From: Bradyrhizobium elkanii USDA 76
Lineage (GTDB): Bacteria > Pseudomonadota > Alphaproteobacteria > Rhizobiales > Xanthobacteraceae
Assembly (NCBI RefSeq): GCF_023278185.1
Contig: NZ_CP066356.1
Coordinates: forward strand, 7,184,001-7,248,000
Direction of reading: 5' to 3'
DNA length: 64,000 nucleotides
Shown: in pieces, positions 54,692 through 64,000 of the stretch
Numbering within the stretch: the first letter of the stretch is position 1
How the letters are laid out: every line of letters begins with the position of its first letter
Notes under the pieces: model-generated
Told to the model about the DNA's origin: nothing
The model's database searches: none
Seen by the model: the letters and a program-made list of their open reading frames with translations, nothing else
Made by a program: the position numbers and the translations under genes

Positions 54692-55528
54692 CTAGCCGGC
54701 CGCCCCTTGCGCTGAAGTCGCGGACTCGCAGGAAGCATAAGCATCTGAAACAAGCTTGTAACAGCCACATGTCTTTTGCTCGAGGCTCTTGCGTGCATCA
54801 ATCTCTAAGACGCCGCGCCGCTTGCGAATCAAACCTTGTCCTTCGAATAGACTTAGGGTCTCAGTAACCCCGGCGCGGCGCAATCCCAGGACCGACGAAA
54901 GATAGTCATGGGTAACTGGAAGCACACGAGCGTCCGCGGCGTCGCTAGCCAGACAGAGCCAACTCGCGAGCCTCCTTTCGCGGCCGTGCCGAACCCCGCA
55001 TAATCCTGTCTGAGCGCAATGCAGGGCGAGCGCTTGATCGTACCTGGAAAGATGTTCCCGGATTTCAGGACGATCGTTCATCACGCGGCGCAAATCCTCC
55101 ACACGAATCCTGTGCGCGCTTCCGGGAAAGAGCACAACAGCCTGATGCGTCGAGATTTGTCTGCCTATCAAAAGCGAAGCACCGATCGCGCCACGATACC
55201 CTATTACCGCCACCTCCAGGAGGCTACCTGTCGCGACAATTCTGAGAGAGACGAGCCCCGACTCGACAAAATAGACGTGATCAAGGGGCCTTTTCGGCTC
55301 CTGCAGCACCGTCCGTTCTTTCAGGACAATCGGCTCAAGGAACTGTCCTATGGCCGCCAGGTCTTGAGGAGAACATTTCGCTAGAATTGCGTTTCTGACA
55401 AACGACCGAGAGCCACGACCTGCCGTTCCAAGGCCGCGAAGCATTTGCTGTGAATCGGACGCCCGTTTCAGGATGGCATCCGCGGGGCGGTCAGGCCCTT
55501 CCGAGACATCGGGCACGCGGTCGCTCAT
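54692..55528 (-). CDS. Crp/Fnr-family transcriptional regulator
   Basis: 278 residues. The cyclic-nucleotide-binding-type beta roll spans ~60-170 (LDHVYFVESGLVSLRIVATG, EVAVIGYRGAIGASLLIG). The C-terminal HTH_Crp has RRLASWLCLASDAADARVLP and SSVLGLRRAGVTETLSLFEG. Fnr-type N-terminal cysteines are absent, so it is not an iron-sulfur oxygen sensor; the effector is unknown. Such regulators in rhizobia often act in stress, oxygen or cytochrome control. The ~50 N-terminal residues are unusual. It stands alone between IS66 pieces. Confidence 0.85.
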   Translation of the reverse strand: MSDRVPDVSEGPDRPADAILKRASDSQQMLRGLGTAGRGSRSFVRNAILAKCSPQDLAAIGQFLEPIVLKERTVLQEPKRPLDHVYFVESGLVSLRIVATGSLLEVAVIGYRGAIGASLLIGRQISTHQAVVLFPGSAHRIRVEDLRRVMNDRPEIREHLSRYDQALALHCAQTGLCGVRHGRERRLASWLCLASDAADARVLPVTHDYLSSVLGLRRAGVTETLSLFEGQGLIRKRRGVLEIDARKSLEQKTCGCYKLVSDAYASCESATSAQGAAG

Positions 55529-55888
55529 AGGATGGTCTGTCTCTTGCCAATTGATCTAGCCGAGTGGCTAACTCTAGCGATTCTGCTATCTTGATTTGCG
55601 CAATGAGCTTCGTGGCGACGCCCAAATCCCGCTTCAAATCGTCCTTTCTGGCGGATTCAACGCATCGAGCGTGGGGCGGGCGCCTTGCCGCCTTAGGCGA
55701 CGCGCGGAGAAGCGCCTCTAACGGACGGGGATAGCGTCCGAACCAGAGGCCGACATGATAGAAGCAGGCCGATGTCGACCCCGTTGAGAACGAGCAGCCC
55801 GGGAGCATCCTGTAGGCATACGATGAAGACCGCCCGATTGACGCGTGCGCGCGGGCCCGTCGAGCTCTATGATGACGTTGCGTGAAGG
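55529..55888. other. Stretch without a recognised gene
   Basis: Nothing supportable; bordered by the IS66 relic. Confidence 0.4.
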
Positions 55889-56350
55889 TCAGGCGGCCTG
55901 CTGACCGGCGGGCTTGCCGGCGTGGCCCAGGAGCTTCCATTCCCAGGGCAGCAGTTCGTGCAGACGTGACGTGGGAAGATCGGCGATACGGGCGAGGACG
56001 TTGGCGAGTCAAGCTTTCGGATCGACGTCGTTGAGGCGACAGGTCGCGATCATCGTCAGCATGATGGCGGTACGGTCGGCGCCACGCTGGCTGCCGGCGA
56101 AGGTCCGTTCCGCCGTCCCAAGGCGAAGCCTCTCAATGCGCGCTCGGCACAATTGGGTCAAGCAGATCCTGCCATCGTCGAGGAAGCGGTCGAAGTCGTT
56201 CCAGCGCCTGGGAGGAGCGCGAGAGAGTTTCGCGCTCACGCAGCAACCAGGCGTGCATGTCCTCGAGAAGCGGCTTGCTCTGTTCCTGGTGCACGGCAGG
56301 TCGCTCCTCGGCGCCGCGGCCGTTGATGGCGCGCTCGATCTCGAACAATG
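55889..56350 (-). pseudogene. IS66 TnpC C-terminal relic, frameshifted
   Basis: Spread over several frames are FEIERAINGRGAEERPAVHQ, then MHAWLLRERETLSRSSQALE, RRWNDFDRFLDDGRICLTQL, FAGSQRGADRTAIMLTMIAT and the very end, RLHELLPWEWKLLGHAGKPA. All belong to the C-terminal third of an IS66 transposase different from that at 51984. At least three frame breaks are present. Confidence 0.8.
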
Positions 56351-56918
56351 CGTCCAGGTGTCTGACCGCCTCCAGCGCGATCAGATAGCGGCGCGCCGAG
56401 GATCGCGGCGCGGTGGCGGACCTAAATGGTTGCCATTAGTTGACCGCGCAGCACGCCGAAGGTATGCGACAAGCGCGCGCAAGCGTTGCCGCGCGTACAA
56501 ACACGATCGCCGCCAGCTGAAGCGAGGTGAACGCCATCCCTGATCGCGAAGGGCACTTTTTGAAACGCGCTCATCGATGATCCAAGCTCTGTTCTTGCGG
56601 ACCCCACATTCATGAGGTTCTTCAGGGCGCTTTTGGGAAGCACCTCGCGCCGCAGCCATGCTCGACCGCTCATCTTTTCACTGCCCAGCACAGATAGCGT
56701 CGGAACAGTCGGCTCGCACTGTGCCGCGTTCTCTCACACGAGAATGGCGGAGCTGCTCGCGCCTTCTCGGCAATCTAAGCAACCAGATCGCCCGCGCCGG
56801 CCGCGCAATTCTGGCGGGATTGCAACAAACCTGAAAGGTTCCCTCCTGACCGACAGCAGATGGCCCCACTTGGCCTTGAACTGCCAGGGTCTTTACGAAA
56901 TCCGACCTACCGCCTTTG
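56351..56918. other. Stretch without a recognised gene
   Basis: A minus-strand frame at 56422-56691 shows no family resemblance. Nothing else supportable. Confidence 0.4.
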
Positions 56919-57818
56919 CTAGGCAGCCTCAGCGGCCCGTGATTTCAGCCTTCTTAGGTGCGGTAAGCCCAGGTCAATCGTAAGCCGGTCCATGGCCCAA
57001 TGAGGACTGCCGATTTCATTGATGGGATACCGCTCAGTCGCGCGATTGTCCCAGATTGCAACGTCGCCTGATTTCCAGTTCCAGCACAGAGTGTTCTCCG
57101 GCGCAGTGAGGTAGGATTGCAGCAGTTCGAACAATCTTTGACTGGAATAGCGCTGCAGGCCGACAAAGTTCTGCACGGAACGACCAAGCGTGAGCATGCG
57201 TTCGCCGGTCTCGGGATGAACGCGAACGATCGGATGTGTCGTTTCGCAAATCGTTCCGGTGAATACGTCGTCCAGTGTCCTGTTGTCGGTTTGCGTGCGG
57301 CCTTCCGCCATAGTGTAGTCGAATGCTGCGCAGCGCACAGCCCAGAGACTATCGGCAAGCATCCGCAGGGACTCGGGAAGGTCAAGATAAGCCGCCGCAG
57401 TGCTCGACCAGGCGATGTCACCGCCAAAAGGCGGGATCGCCGCACCTCGCAGCACTGAGATTTTCGGGTGGCCGGCATTGAAGACATCGTCATCGTTCGC
57501 CTGGTCGAAGTGGCGGCAGGCGCGTTCAGCGGGCGTTTCCCGGATCGTCAAGCCTCCCCTTGTGTCCACCATTTTGGGATGAGGTATCAGCGAGCCGAGC
57601 CGGAGAGCAAAACGCTGTTGCTCGGCGTCATCGAGATGCCCCTGATTACGGAAGAAGATGACCTTATGCTCGAGCAGCAGCTGCTTAATGGCGGTGATGA
57701 CCTCGTCTGACAAACCGTCCGATAGCGCAATGTTCTTGATTTCGGCGCCAAGCCGGTCCGCATGCCTGACGATGTCTGCTCGCGGAATGACGTTATCAAC
57801 AATCATTGTGCTACTCAT
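56919..57818 (-). CDS. TauD/TfdA-like protein lacking iron-binding histidines
   Basis: 299 residues from the ATG at 57818. The body follows alpha-ketoglutarate-dependent dioxygenases of the TauD/TfdA family: EHKVIFFRNQGHLDDAEQQR, PKISVLRGAAIPPFGGDIAW, YLDLPESLRMLADSLWAVRC, THPIVRVHPETGERMLTLG and NWKSGDVAIWDNRATERYPI. Where relatives have the WHTD motif (first His and Asp) this protein has ANDDDVF, so the His is lost. At the distal His (DNRATQH in relatives) it reads ERY. Two of the three metal ligands are therefore substituted. It is either a dead enzyme under decay or has a non-catalytic role; the full-length frame argues for the second or for recent change. Confidence 0.8.
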   Translation of the reverse strand: MSSTMIVDNVIPRADIVRHADRLGAEIKNIALSDGLSDEVITAIKQLLLEHKVIFFRNQGHLDDAEQQRFALRLGSLIPHPKMVDTRGGLTIRETPAERACRHFDQANDDDVFNAGHPKISVLRGAAIPPFGGDIAWSSTAAAYLDLPESLRMLADSLWAVRCAAFDYTMAEGRTQTDNRTLDDVFTGTICETTHPIVRVHPETGERMLTLGRSVQNFVGLQRYSSQRLFELLQSYLTAPENTLCWNWKSGDVAIWDNRATERYPINEIGSPHWAMDRLTIDLGLPHLRRLKSRAAEAA

Positions 57819-59627
57819 GACGGCGCCTCTCTCTGTGGATGTCGTAAACATAGCCCCCGATTGATGATGATGCCGGGCGAGCAAAGTGACGAGCCATCTT
57901 GTTGATGGCGGGCATCCGAATTGCCTGATCCGCGCCGCCCAACGAGCCAAGCAGGATTTCGGATATGCACCATCATCTTATCGTCTGACTCCTGTGCGCG
58001 CGGAGGCATCCAGTGCGGTTTCGATCGAAGAACATTTACGTATAAACGCCATCGGATCGATTTTCCGATTGAATCATCGACCTGGCTTGACACCGCAGAT
58101 CATAGAACCAATCCATGTCCAGTCCATGAAACGAAACCAGCTTTCTTTATCGATCTTGAGCAACGCTTGCTCGCCGCCAAACGTGGCCATGGAAGATCTT
58201 TGATGATGGTGTGATACGCCCACTCAAGCGATCCTCATGCCGCCGCATGACGAATGAACGAACCGCAACTATTTGGCTCTGCACCCGCCAAACATCTACG
58301 ACCTAACGTTGCTTCTATCTATAGGACATCTTTTGCGAGTATACAAGCCATTGTTCGCCGCTTTGAATTGGTTCAAAACACGCGCTTTTCACCAGCTTGT
58401 CAGGTCAAGCTCTCTGCCCAAGGTGCGCGATGCGAAACTCGAATGGTGCAACTGCCATTGCGGTTTAACAACGGGCTCAATCCCACCATTTCCAATCTGC
58501 GTTGCTCGACCGAGACTTGGGCGGACCGGCTGTGACTTACGCCTTAGCTCTATCCGAATAGAGCCGCGGATTGCCGCTGGGGCCAGAATGATAAGGCTAC
58601 GCAGGGACACCGTGTGCCAGAGCAAAGGACTGGAGCCTCAAACCGGGCTCGCGCCGCGGTATTCGCTTCGGATCACGGCTAAGCTGGGACGGAACTGGTC
58701 CTGCACCTGACGAGACTCAGCGTCGTCCAATTCGTGCAACCGAGACGTAGTCACTTGATCTCGAGCGCACATATGCACTTGCCGCTATGACGTCGCCGGG
58801 TGCGCCATGCGGAGCGAATGTGCGGCCGGAGCTCGCCGACTATATCGAGTGGGACCAAAACAACGCAGCGCTAGGTCAGTAGCTCAGGATTGAAAACGGC
58901 GAATTGGCTTCGCTCTTTTTGTCCTCCCCGCTGGCAGGTTCGGACGCTCAAGAAAGCCAGATAGGATCACAAGCTAGGACCCGCTATTCTTAATCGACCT
59001 GTCGCCTTCTCTCGATCCACAACGGCAGCGCGCGTGAGCATGTCACACATGTGAAATAGATGCATGTTTTGCAAGAAGATGAGGAAAGAATGCACCCGCA
59101 ACGCAACAACGCGGCCCACGCGGCTGAACTATGGCGCAAGAAGCGTAACGCACAATAGAGTCCTCTAACAGACGAGGATCGTCACAAAGCGGAACGCAAG
59201 CTCTCAAGTACTACTTACAAGTGCGGACGAAGGCGCTTGTAAGCACCGCGCAGTGCTTGTCCCGACCTTCTTCGTCGCACAGACCCCTGATCTCGTAACC
59301 GCGCCAGGCGATGAGCCCTTGTCATGGGGAGCATAATGAAACCACCTCGCTCGCATTGGAGCTGGTCGTCTATCTGCTCGCAAGCCGTCCACGCTTTTCG
59401 CGGGTTTACGTGGCCAATTGCCGATGCACGCGGTGCCGTTTCAGGAGGCCGGCATGTTGCATGCGTTATAACTCCCCTTACGGCGATGCCACGCCATTTC
59501 GCCGCAAGCTCAGCTGTTTCGGATTCGCGTCCATAACGGCGCGCTCGCTGAATGCTTCCAGTTTCCAGGCACGTTGCCGATGGATCCGGATCGACGTGCT
59601 TAATCCTGTTTGGTGGAGCCGGCAGGT
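57819..59627. other. Gene-poor 1.8-kb stretch
   Basis: No convincing gene on either strand. Short frames at 58254-58710 and 59215-59823 have no protein character. No repeats or RNA genes recognised. Confidence 0.45.
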
Positions 59628-59873
59628 TCAGCGGCGCCGCCCACTTTCGGCCGAATACCGGGAAGAACCTTGCTGAACCCACATTGACGGGGCGCTGATC
59701 AACGCGTTCTGTCCGACTTGCCGGAGAACTTCGACGGACGTCTCGCCTCGAGCGGCGGCTTCCAGAATTTTGGAAGCGACTTGCGTTCGAGTGCCGGTCT
59801 CGTGAGGAGACAGCCCTTTGCAAACCTCATCCAGAACTCGACGGAGACGGGCAGTTGTTTCGGAGTCGAGCAT
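59628..59873 (-). CDS. Small hypothetical protein of a Bradyrhizobium-type family
   Basis: 81 residues: MLDSETTARLRRVLDEVCKG then THVASKILEAAARGETSVEV-like sequence and LRQVGQNALISAPSMW. Small helical proteins of this pattern are frequent in Bradyrhizobium and of unknown role. Members usually end shortly after the SMW/TMW point, so the last ~15 residues may be read-through into unrelated sequence. Confidence 0.55.
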   Translation of the reverse strand: MLDSETTARLRRVLDEVCKGLSPHETGTRTQVASKILEAAARGETSVEVLRQVGQNALISAPSMWVQQGSSRYSAESGRRR

Positions 59874-60543
59874 ACACGGCCTCCTTCACTGGAGCGGCGC
59901 AATGACTACGCTGCAAGCGCGACTTTCACGGCACGAACATTGTCAACCGGCGATGTGAACCGCGAAAGAGATGGCTTTCCAACTCACTTAAGGTTGCGCT
60001 ATCATACAGCAGATAACTCCGCGTGTCATCACCCGCTGATGTCTCTAGCAGGATTTCCGGCATTTCGGAGAAGTTGTTCGACAGGCTAACAGGTCTTCCT
60101 GGTACCAAGCAGGTCTTCGCGATTTAAGATGTCCGCTCGCGGCACGTTATCGTCGAGTCATTCTACGTCGTGAGCCCCTAAAGCTTTCTCCATGCGCAAA
60201 TGCTCGGCGTGCGCGACCGGCTCAGAATGTCAGCGCATTCTGCGTTCCGCTGAGGCACTTGCCGCATTAGCAGCACGGAAGAAGCACCAAGGCTCTACGC
60301 CCGGCGGCCACAGCCCAGCCTTCTTTGATTGAAGGGTCAAGCCAGGCGCGGTCTCGACTCTCCTGGCAATCCAATCGGAGCCGGCGCCGTTATCTGATCC
60401 GCAGAATGAAGTTCAGCAGTTCCCCTGCGGGACACTGAGTGAAATCCTCATACATGCATGAGTCTACGTCGAGAGTATTCCTCCCAAACTTCGGCCTGCT
60501 CTGCATCTTGATTACCAGCCTTGATTTCCAGACCAAAGATTCC
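59874..60543. other. Intergenic stretch without a recognised gene
   Basis: Nothing supportable seen on either strand. Confidence 0.4.
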
Positions 60544-62793
60544 CTACAGCGTCTTCAAATACTCAAGCAGCGCCCGCCGTTCGGCGTCGGTCAATTCCGG
60601 ACCGATGGTCCCGGGCGGCAGCTTCGTTATATCGGCTTCCTGGCCCTCAAACGAATGCCCGCGGTTGCTGTTCCCAAGCAGCGACACGTTGATGTCCGTC
60701 AGGCCGGCGGCGCAGGCGTCATTGGCTCGAAGTTTCGTAACAAGCCCGACGTTAACAGGATCGAACTTGCGGCCACCGATGCAGAATGAGCTGGGCCGCT
60801 GGCCTTGAGGCAATAACATGTCCTTCAGCGTCGGCACGGATCCGTTGTGCAGATACGGGGCCGTTGCCCAGACACCGTCAAGCGGGCGCGCCCGGTATTG
60901 TGGTTCAAGAGCAAGGACATCTTCCTCCTTGCCGTTACGGCTCGCCCGCGCTCCGACATATACCCGTTGGTTTTGGCAGTTCTTGCGCGGCCCCCACATC
61001 TGCTGCTTGGCTTTTTCGGAAGAGTCGTTCGCCAGGTTCCATTGATCGATCGTCTTGCCCACCACGTCCATCAGCGCGAGCACAAATAGCGGATCTGCCG
61101 ACCGGTCGGCTGGAAGACCGCAGCCCCAGGCATTGTTCAGATCGTCGACGGGATTGAGAGCGAGCGACTGGGGTAAGTGAACGCGCCGCGTCGTCAGGAC
61201 ATGGGATTGCTGACGATCGGTGCCGATTGCGTTCACTGGCAGCTGAACGACATTGAAATAGTGACGTCCACCGATCTCGACCCAATTCTTCTCGCCCTTC
61301 GCGGAGCGGTCTGGGTTCTCCACCTTCCAAAACGAATCTTCCGGCCACTTCGCGTCGAATGCGGGATCATTGACTGGTCCCCTGTGGCACTCAAAGCAAT
61401 GCGAGCGATAAAGATCACGGCCTTTCTCAACGAGCTTTTCGTCGATGGCCCAGGCCGGGTCGCCTCGGAACCTGTCCTGGGCGTCCTTCCATCGTGGCGC
61501 GACAAGCCCGTTGAACTTTCTGTTCCCTGCCTCGGCCGACGAAAAGGGATCGGTGCCACGCAAAAGCTCCTCGAAACGCGCGATATCCGAAAGATGGACG
61601 GATGATGTAAAAAGCGGCCGTCCGGGAGCCGACGCTCTCATATTGATCTTCGCGCTGACGCCGAGCGCCTCCCCGGAATTGCGGACAAGTTCGTTGAGAA
61701 CAGAGGCGTCATACTGTGCCCAAAGGAAGTACGGTGTATCCCAGATCGGCGGAAAGCTCACAGGGGCATCGTTGCGCGCGAAATTGCCCTTGAGGAGGGG
61801 ATCGGGGAGTTCGCCGGTCGCAGGATCCAGAAAATTGGCGTAGAAAACCTGGTTACCGATCCGGTTCAACGCGTCCAGTCGTCCGAAGCCCTCATCGAGA
61901 TTCGCAACACCCTGGCCGGTCAAAAGGCTATCGCTTGCGGCCTTTTGCTTCTTGATCTTTTGAAGTGCGAGCTCCAAATCATGTCGAAGCTTCTCGCGGT
62001 CGACGCTTCGACCTTCAATACCTTCCAGCCGGCTGGCGAAGCGTTCGAATCGCCACGGCAAGATCAGCGTGTAGCCGATCGATAGCCCGATGACCCGTTC
62101 AACCTCGCCGAGATTGACCATCGCCGGGCCACCATCGTAGCGGATACTGACATTTTTGTACTCAAGATGACCGGTATGACAAGCGGCGCAGGTCAGTCCG
62201 ATCTGATCTTCATAGATTGCTCCCGTCGTCGGGTCGATGCCCCCCTTCAGGATTGCAAAGCCGACAGGCAGACCCTCTGGATTGTCGGGCGTGCCTGGCG
62301 TCCAAGTTGAGCCCACGTCCTTCGACGCATCATCTTGATAGCCGTATGCGGGTGCCTTCCGGGCAAAGTCCTTTGAGCTCGGACTTGGGATGAAACCAAG
62401 ACGTCGCAGATAGTCGTCGTCCGTTAGGCTCGTGTAATGGATCGACAACTCGGGACGTTCCAGGGCCAGGAACCATCGATACGGGACCGGAATCGTCGCC
62501 GTGCCCTGCGATGTATGGTGAAACCAGTAGCGCTGCCGTGAAGTCCAATTCTGCGGCAGCCAATACGCGCTTTCGATCTTCGACGGCGCGGGCAGTGTAG
62601 CAGGCAGCAACTGAGCAACCAGATTTGCGTCGTTCTTGATCTTGAGAGCCGCATCGCGGAGCTTCTCCGGCACGAAATACGCCATGCCTACTGCCGCCAC
62701 CGCGACGAACACGATCACAACTAGTAGAGCGATGACATGAGGCCACCGCCTCACCAGCCCAGCGCCCCAAGAGCGGAACGAACGCGCCCCCAT
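60544..62793 (-). CDS. Membrane-anchored di-heme cytochrome c (peroxidase/RoxA-like)
   Basis: 749 residues from the ATG at 62793, chosen for GGAGGG just upstream; an ATG at 62805 adds four residues. One N-terminal transmembrane helix (ALLVVIVFVAVAAVGMAYFV) anchors it facing the periplasm. Heme c motifs are LTCAACHTGH (~residue 202) and SHCFECHRGP (~residue 470); the signature APYLHNGSVPTLKDMLLP near the end is shared by di-heme cytochrome c peroxidase/oxidoreductase and RoxA-like proteins. It is the second gene of a pair with the cytochrome gene upstream (71 bp apart). Likely an electron-transfer or oxidase component; substrate unknown. Confidence 0.85.
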   Translation of the reverse strand: MGARSFRSWGAGLVRRWPHVIALLVVIVFVAVAAVGMAYFVPEKLRDAALKIKNDANLVAQLLPATLPAPSKIESAYWLPQNWTSRQRYWFHHTSQGTATIPVPYRWFLALERPELSIHYTSLTDDDYLRRLGFIPSPSSKDFARKAPAYGYQDDASKDVGSTWTPGTPDNPEGLPVGFAILKGGIDPTTGAIYEDQIGLTCAACHTGHLEYKNVSIRYDGGPAMVNLGEVERVIGLSIGYTLILPWRFERFASRLEGIEGRSVDREKLRHDLELALQKIKKQKAASDSLLTGQGVANLDEGFGRLDALNRIGNQVFYANFLDPATGELPDPLLKGNFARNDAPVSFPPIWDTPYFLWAQYDASVLNELVRNSGEALGVSAKINMRASAPGRPLFTSSVHLSDIARFEELLRGTDPFSSAEAGNRKFNGLVAPRWKDAQDRFRGDPAWAIDEKLVEKGRDLYRSHCFECHRGPVNDPAFDAKWPEDSFWKVENPDRSAKGEKNWVEIGGRHYFNVVQLPVNAIGTDRQQSHVLTTRRVHLPQSLALNPVDDLNNAWGCGLPADRSADPLFVLALMDVVGKTIDQWNLANDSSEKAKQQMWGPRKNCQNQRVYVGARASRNGKEEDVLALEPQYRARPLDGVWATAPYLHNGSVPTLKDMLLPQGQRPSSFCIGGRKFDPVNVGLVTKLRANDACAAGLTDINVSLLGNSNRGHSFEGQEADITKLPPGTIGPELTDAERRALLEYLKTL

Positions 62794-62863
62794 AGTACCC
62801 TCCATCTCTCTATCTCAAGTAGCGCCTTCTGCCGCGCGAGTGCGCGGGCCGAAATGGCGCTGA

Positions 62864-64000
62864 CTACTTGTTCAGCAACTGGCTATTGATGAAGGCGACC
62901 ACGTCAGCCGTCTCTGCTGCGGCACGCCGGGTTATGGTCGCGGCCGCCGGGCCACCATGCAAAAACGACGGAAACCATCCGAAATTGCGAACATTCCAGT
63001 TTTCCTTCGGCAGCACCGCTGGGTTCACGCCCGGCACAGCAAAATTCTGTACTTTCCTGGCGAGTGGCTGCGCCGTCTCGGTGTGACAGCTCACGCAGTC
63101 GGTATTGAAGAAATGGCTCTTCTTCGGATCCGCGATGATATTGACGATCTCGAGTACGCGGCTATTGGGGACATTGGCATCGATAAAATCGGCCGTCGAA
63201 ACGCCCTTACGATCGGCGGTCGGCAGGGGCGGTGTCTGCAGCGCCGCGTGGCGACATGTCATTGGATTTTGGTTGTTCGTGACAGGCCGCGGGACGACGT
63301 GTGTGCCACTGAGGATGCTGAACATCTGTGCGGCATGCAGGCCATCGAGCGTCGGACCGGGCACCGCTATCAACCCGGCCTGCGGGACCCTGAGCATCGA
63401 GACGAACACCCAGGGTTCGGGCGGTGAAATGCCCATGATAGCCATGGTGTTGAGGCGCTGCGGGGATAGATGCTTTTCCAGCAGGGTTTTAACCGCATCT
63501 CGAAACGGCTTCGCGGACGCCCCGACAAGGCCCGGATGCACGTTCATGCTACCCGCAGTCGAGACTTTGACATTGCCGAATTTTCCCGCCGCAAGTTGGT
63601 CACGCAAGGACGCAACGTCGCGGACGATTGCCTTGAAGGCTTCGTCGTCGGGCTTAAATCGCGGGAATGGCGCACAACCATCGAGAGGCGGATCGGGATC
63701 AAGGTTGAAGCTGAAGATCAGGTGGCCGGCAGTGTCATGGACCTTGAATCCGTCGGGTCCATTGGTCACCGGCTGAATGATCAGGCGAATTTGCGGCTGC
63801 CGGCCAAACTGGGCGATCACATCAGCCGATAATCCCGGTGCTCCCGGATCGATCCGGATGCCGGCGACAAACCAGGCATCGATCTTCTTCACGACAGCTG
63901 GCAGCGCAATGCGGCGCGTGCCGGAGTCCGGCACGCCGGGGCGTTCGGGATTTTCAGCGTTTGCGACAAAGCGCGCGAAATCCTCGTCGGAAAAAAGCCG
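62864..64000 (-). CDS. c-type cytochrome protein (5' end outside window)
   Basis: The last ~378 codons of a longer gene run off the right edge; the frame is open at 64000 (SDEDFARFVANAENPERPG). It has one visible heme motif, NTDCVSCHTETAQPLARK, near the C-terminus and a long preceding domain with LDPDPPLDGCAPFPRF and MCRHAALQTPP-like segments. It ends AAAETADVVAFINSQLLNK. Positioned directly upstream of the di-heme gene and probably co-transcribed. Periplasmic location is inferred from the heme motif. The function is not recognised. Confidence 0.75.
   Translation of the reverse strand, partial: RLFSDEDFARFVANAENPERPGVPDSGTRRIALPAVVKKIDAWFVAGIRIDPGAPGLSADVIAQFGRQPQIRLIIQPVTNGPDGFKVHDTAGHLIFSFNLDPDPPLDGCAPFPRFKPDDEAFKAIVRDVASLRDQLAAGKFGNVKVSTAGSMNVHPGLVGASAKPFRDAVKTLLEKHLSPQRLNTMAIMGISPPEPWVFVSMLRVPQAGLIAVPGPTLDGLHAAQMFSILSGTHVVPRPVTNNQNPMTCRHAALQTPPLPTADRKGVSTADFIDANVPNSRVLEIVNIIADPKKSHFFNTDCVSCHTETAQPLARKVQNFAVPGVNPAVLPKENWNVRNFGWFPSFLHGGPAAATITRRAAAETADVVAFINSQLLNK

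Noticed and set aside
55491..56012. 173-codon minus-strand frame before the IS66 relic
   Set aside because: It crosses the regulator start and the IS66 end in the wrong frame and shows no conserved pattern.
58254..58710. Plus-strand frames in the gene-poor stretch
   Set aside because: No protein character, no ribosome binding site and no family resemblance.

Overview
The window looks like part of a symbiosis (accessory) island of a Bradyrhizobium-type nodule bacterium. The grounds are: two tts boxes (TtsI-activated type III secretion promoters), an LRR-NEL effector gene of the IpaH/NopM class, a NodU-like carbamoyltransferase, Bradyrhizobium-style small hypothetical genes, integrative-element remnants, dense insertion sequences and many decayed genes. 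The genus is inferred from protein character, not from a marker gene; no rRNA, tRNA, CRISPR array or replication origin was seen.

Layout. 0-4 kb: a cut HTH gene with four operator-like repeats, a decayed gene, an AbiEi/AbiEii pair and a broken DUF262/DUF1524 (GmrSD-like) gene. 4-9.3 kb: a type III effector ubiquitin ligase whose tts promoter and first codons are separated from its body by an IS21-family element. 9.9-13.2 kb: a second AbiEi/AbiEii pair, a decayed ATPase and small hypotheticals. 13.7-15.8 kb: a cold-shock protein and an acyltransferase-3 enzyme with a lectin-like tail. 16.4-20.8 kb: a 22-residue peptide gene, a hairpin, a large TPR protein, an MFS transporter and a DUF3088 protein, all on the plus strand; a LysR regulator and a prolyl oligopeptidase follow on the minus strand. 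24.6-25.1 kb: a small protein behind a second tts box. 26-28.9 kb: a four-gene minus-strand operon (winged-helix-like regulator, nucleotidyltransferase, PP2C-like phosphatase, nucleotidyl-cyclase-fold protein), two genes of which carry frameshifts. 29-35 kb: a truncated glycosyltransferase, a GH18 chitinase-like enzyme and integrative-element debris.

35.1-45 kb is the most striking block: PEP mutase, an NTP-transferase, a CDP-alcohol phosphatidyltransferase and a fold-I aminotransferase in one direction, then two paralogous SAM methyltransferases flanking a convergent LLM flavin monooxygenase, and a NodU-like carbamoyltransferase. Together they predict a phosphonate natural product or phosphonate-bearing lipid/alcohol. 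No phosphonopyruvate decarboxylase is visible, so phosphonoalanine formed by transamination is the simplest inferred early step.

45.4-54.4 kb: a small hypothetical gene, a two-gene nucleotidyltransferase module, an IS3-family element with a preserved 4-bp target duplication, an OprB-type porin, a HigBA toxin-antitoxin pair behind an 18-bp perfect palindrome, a truncated HepT-like toxin and IS66 pieces. 54.7-64 kb: a Crp/Fnr regulator, an IS66 relic, a TauD-like protein that has lost both iron-binding histidines, about 1.8 kb without a recognisable gene, and two c-type cytochrome genes, the last running off the window end.
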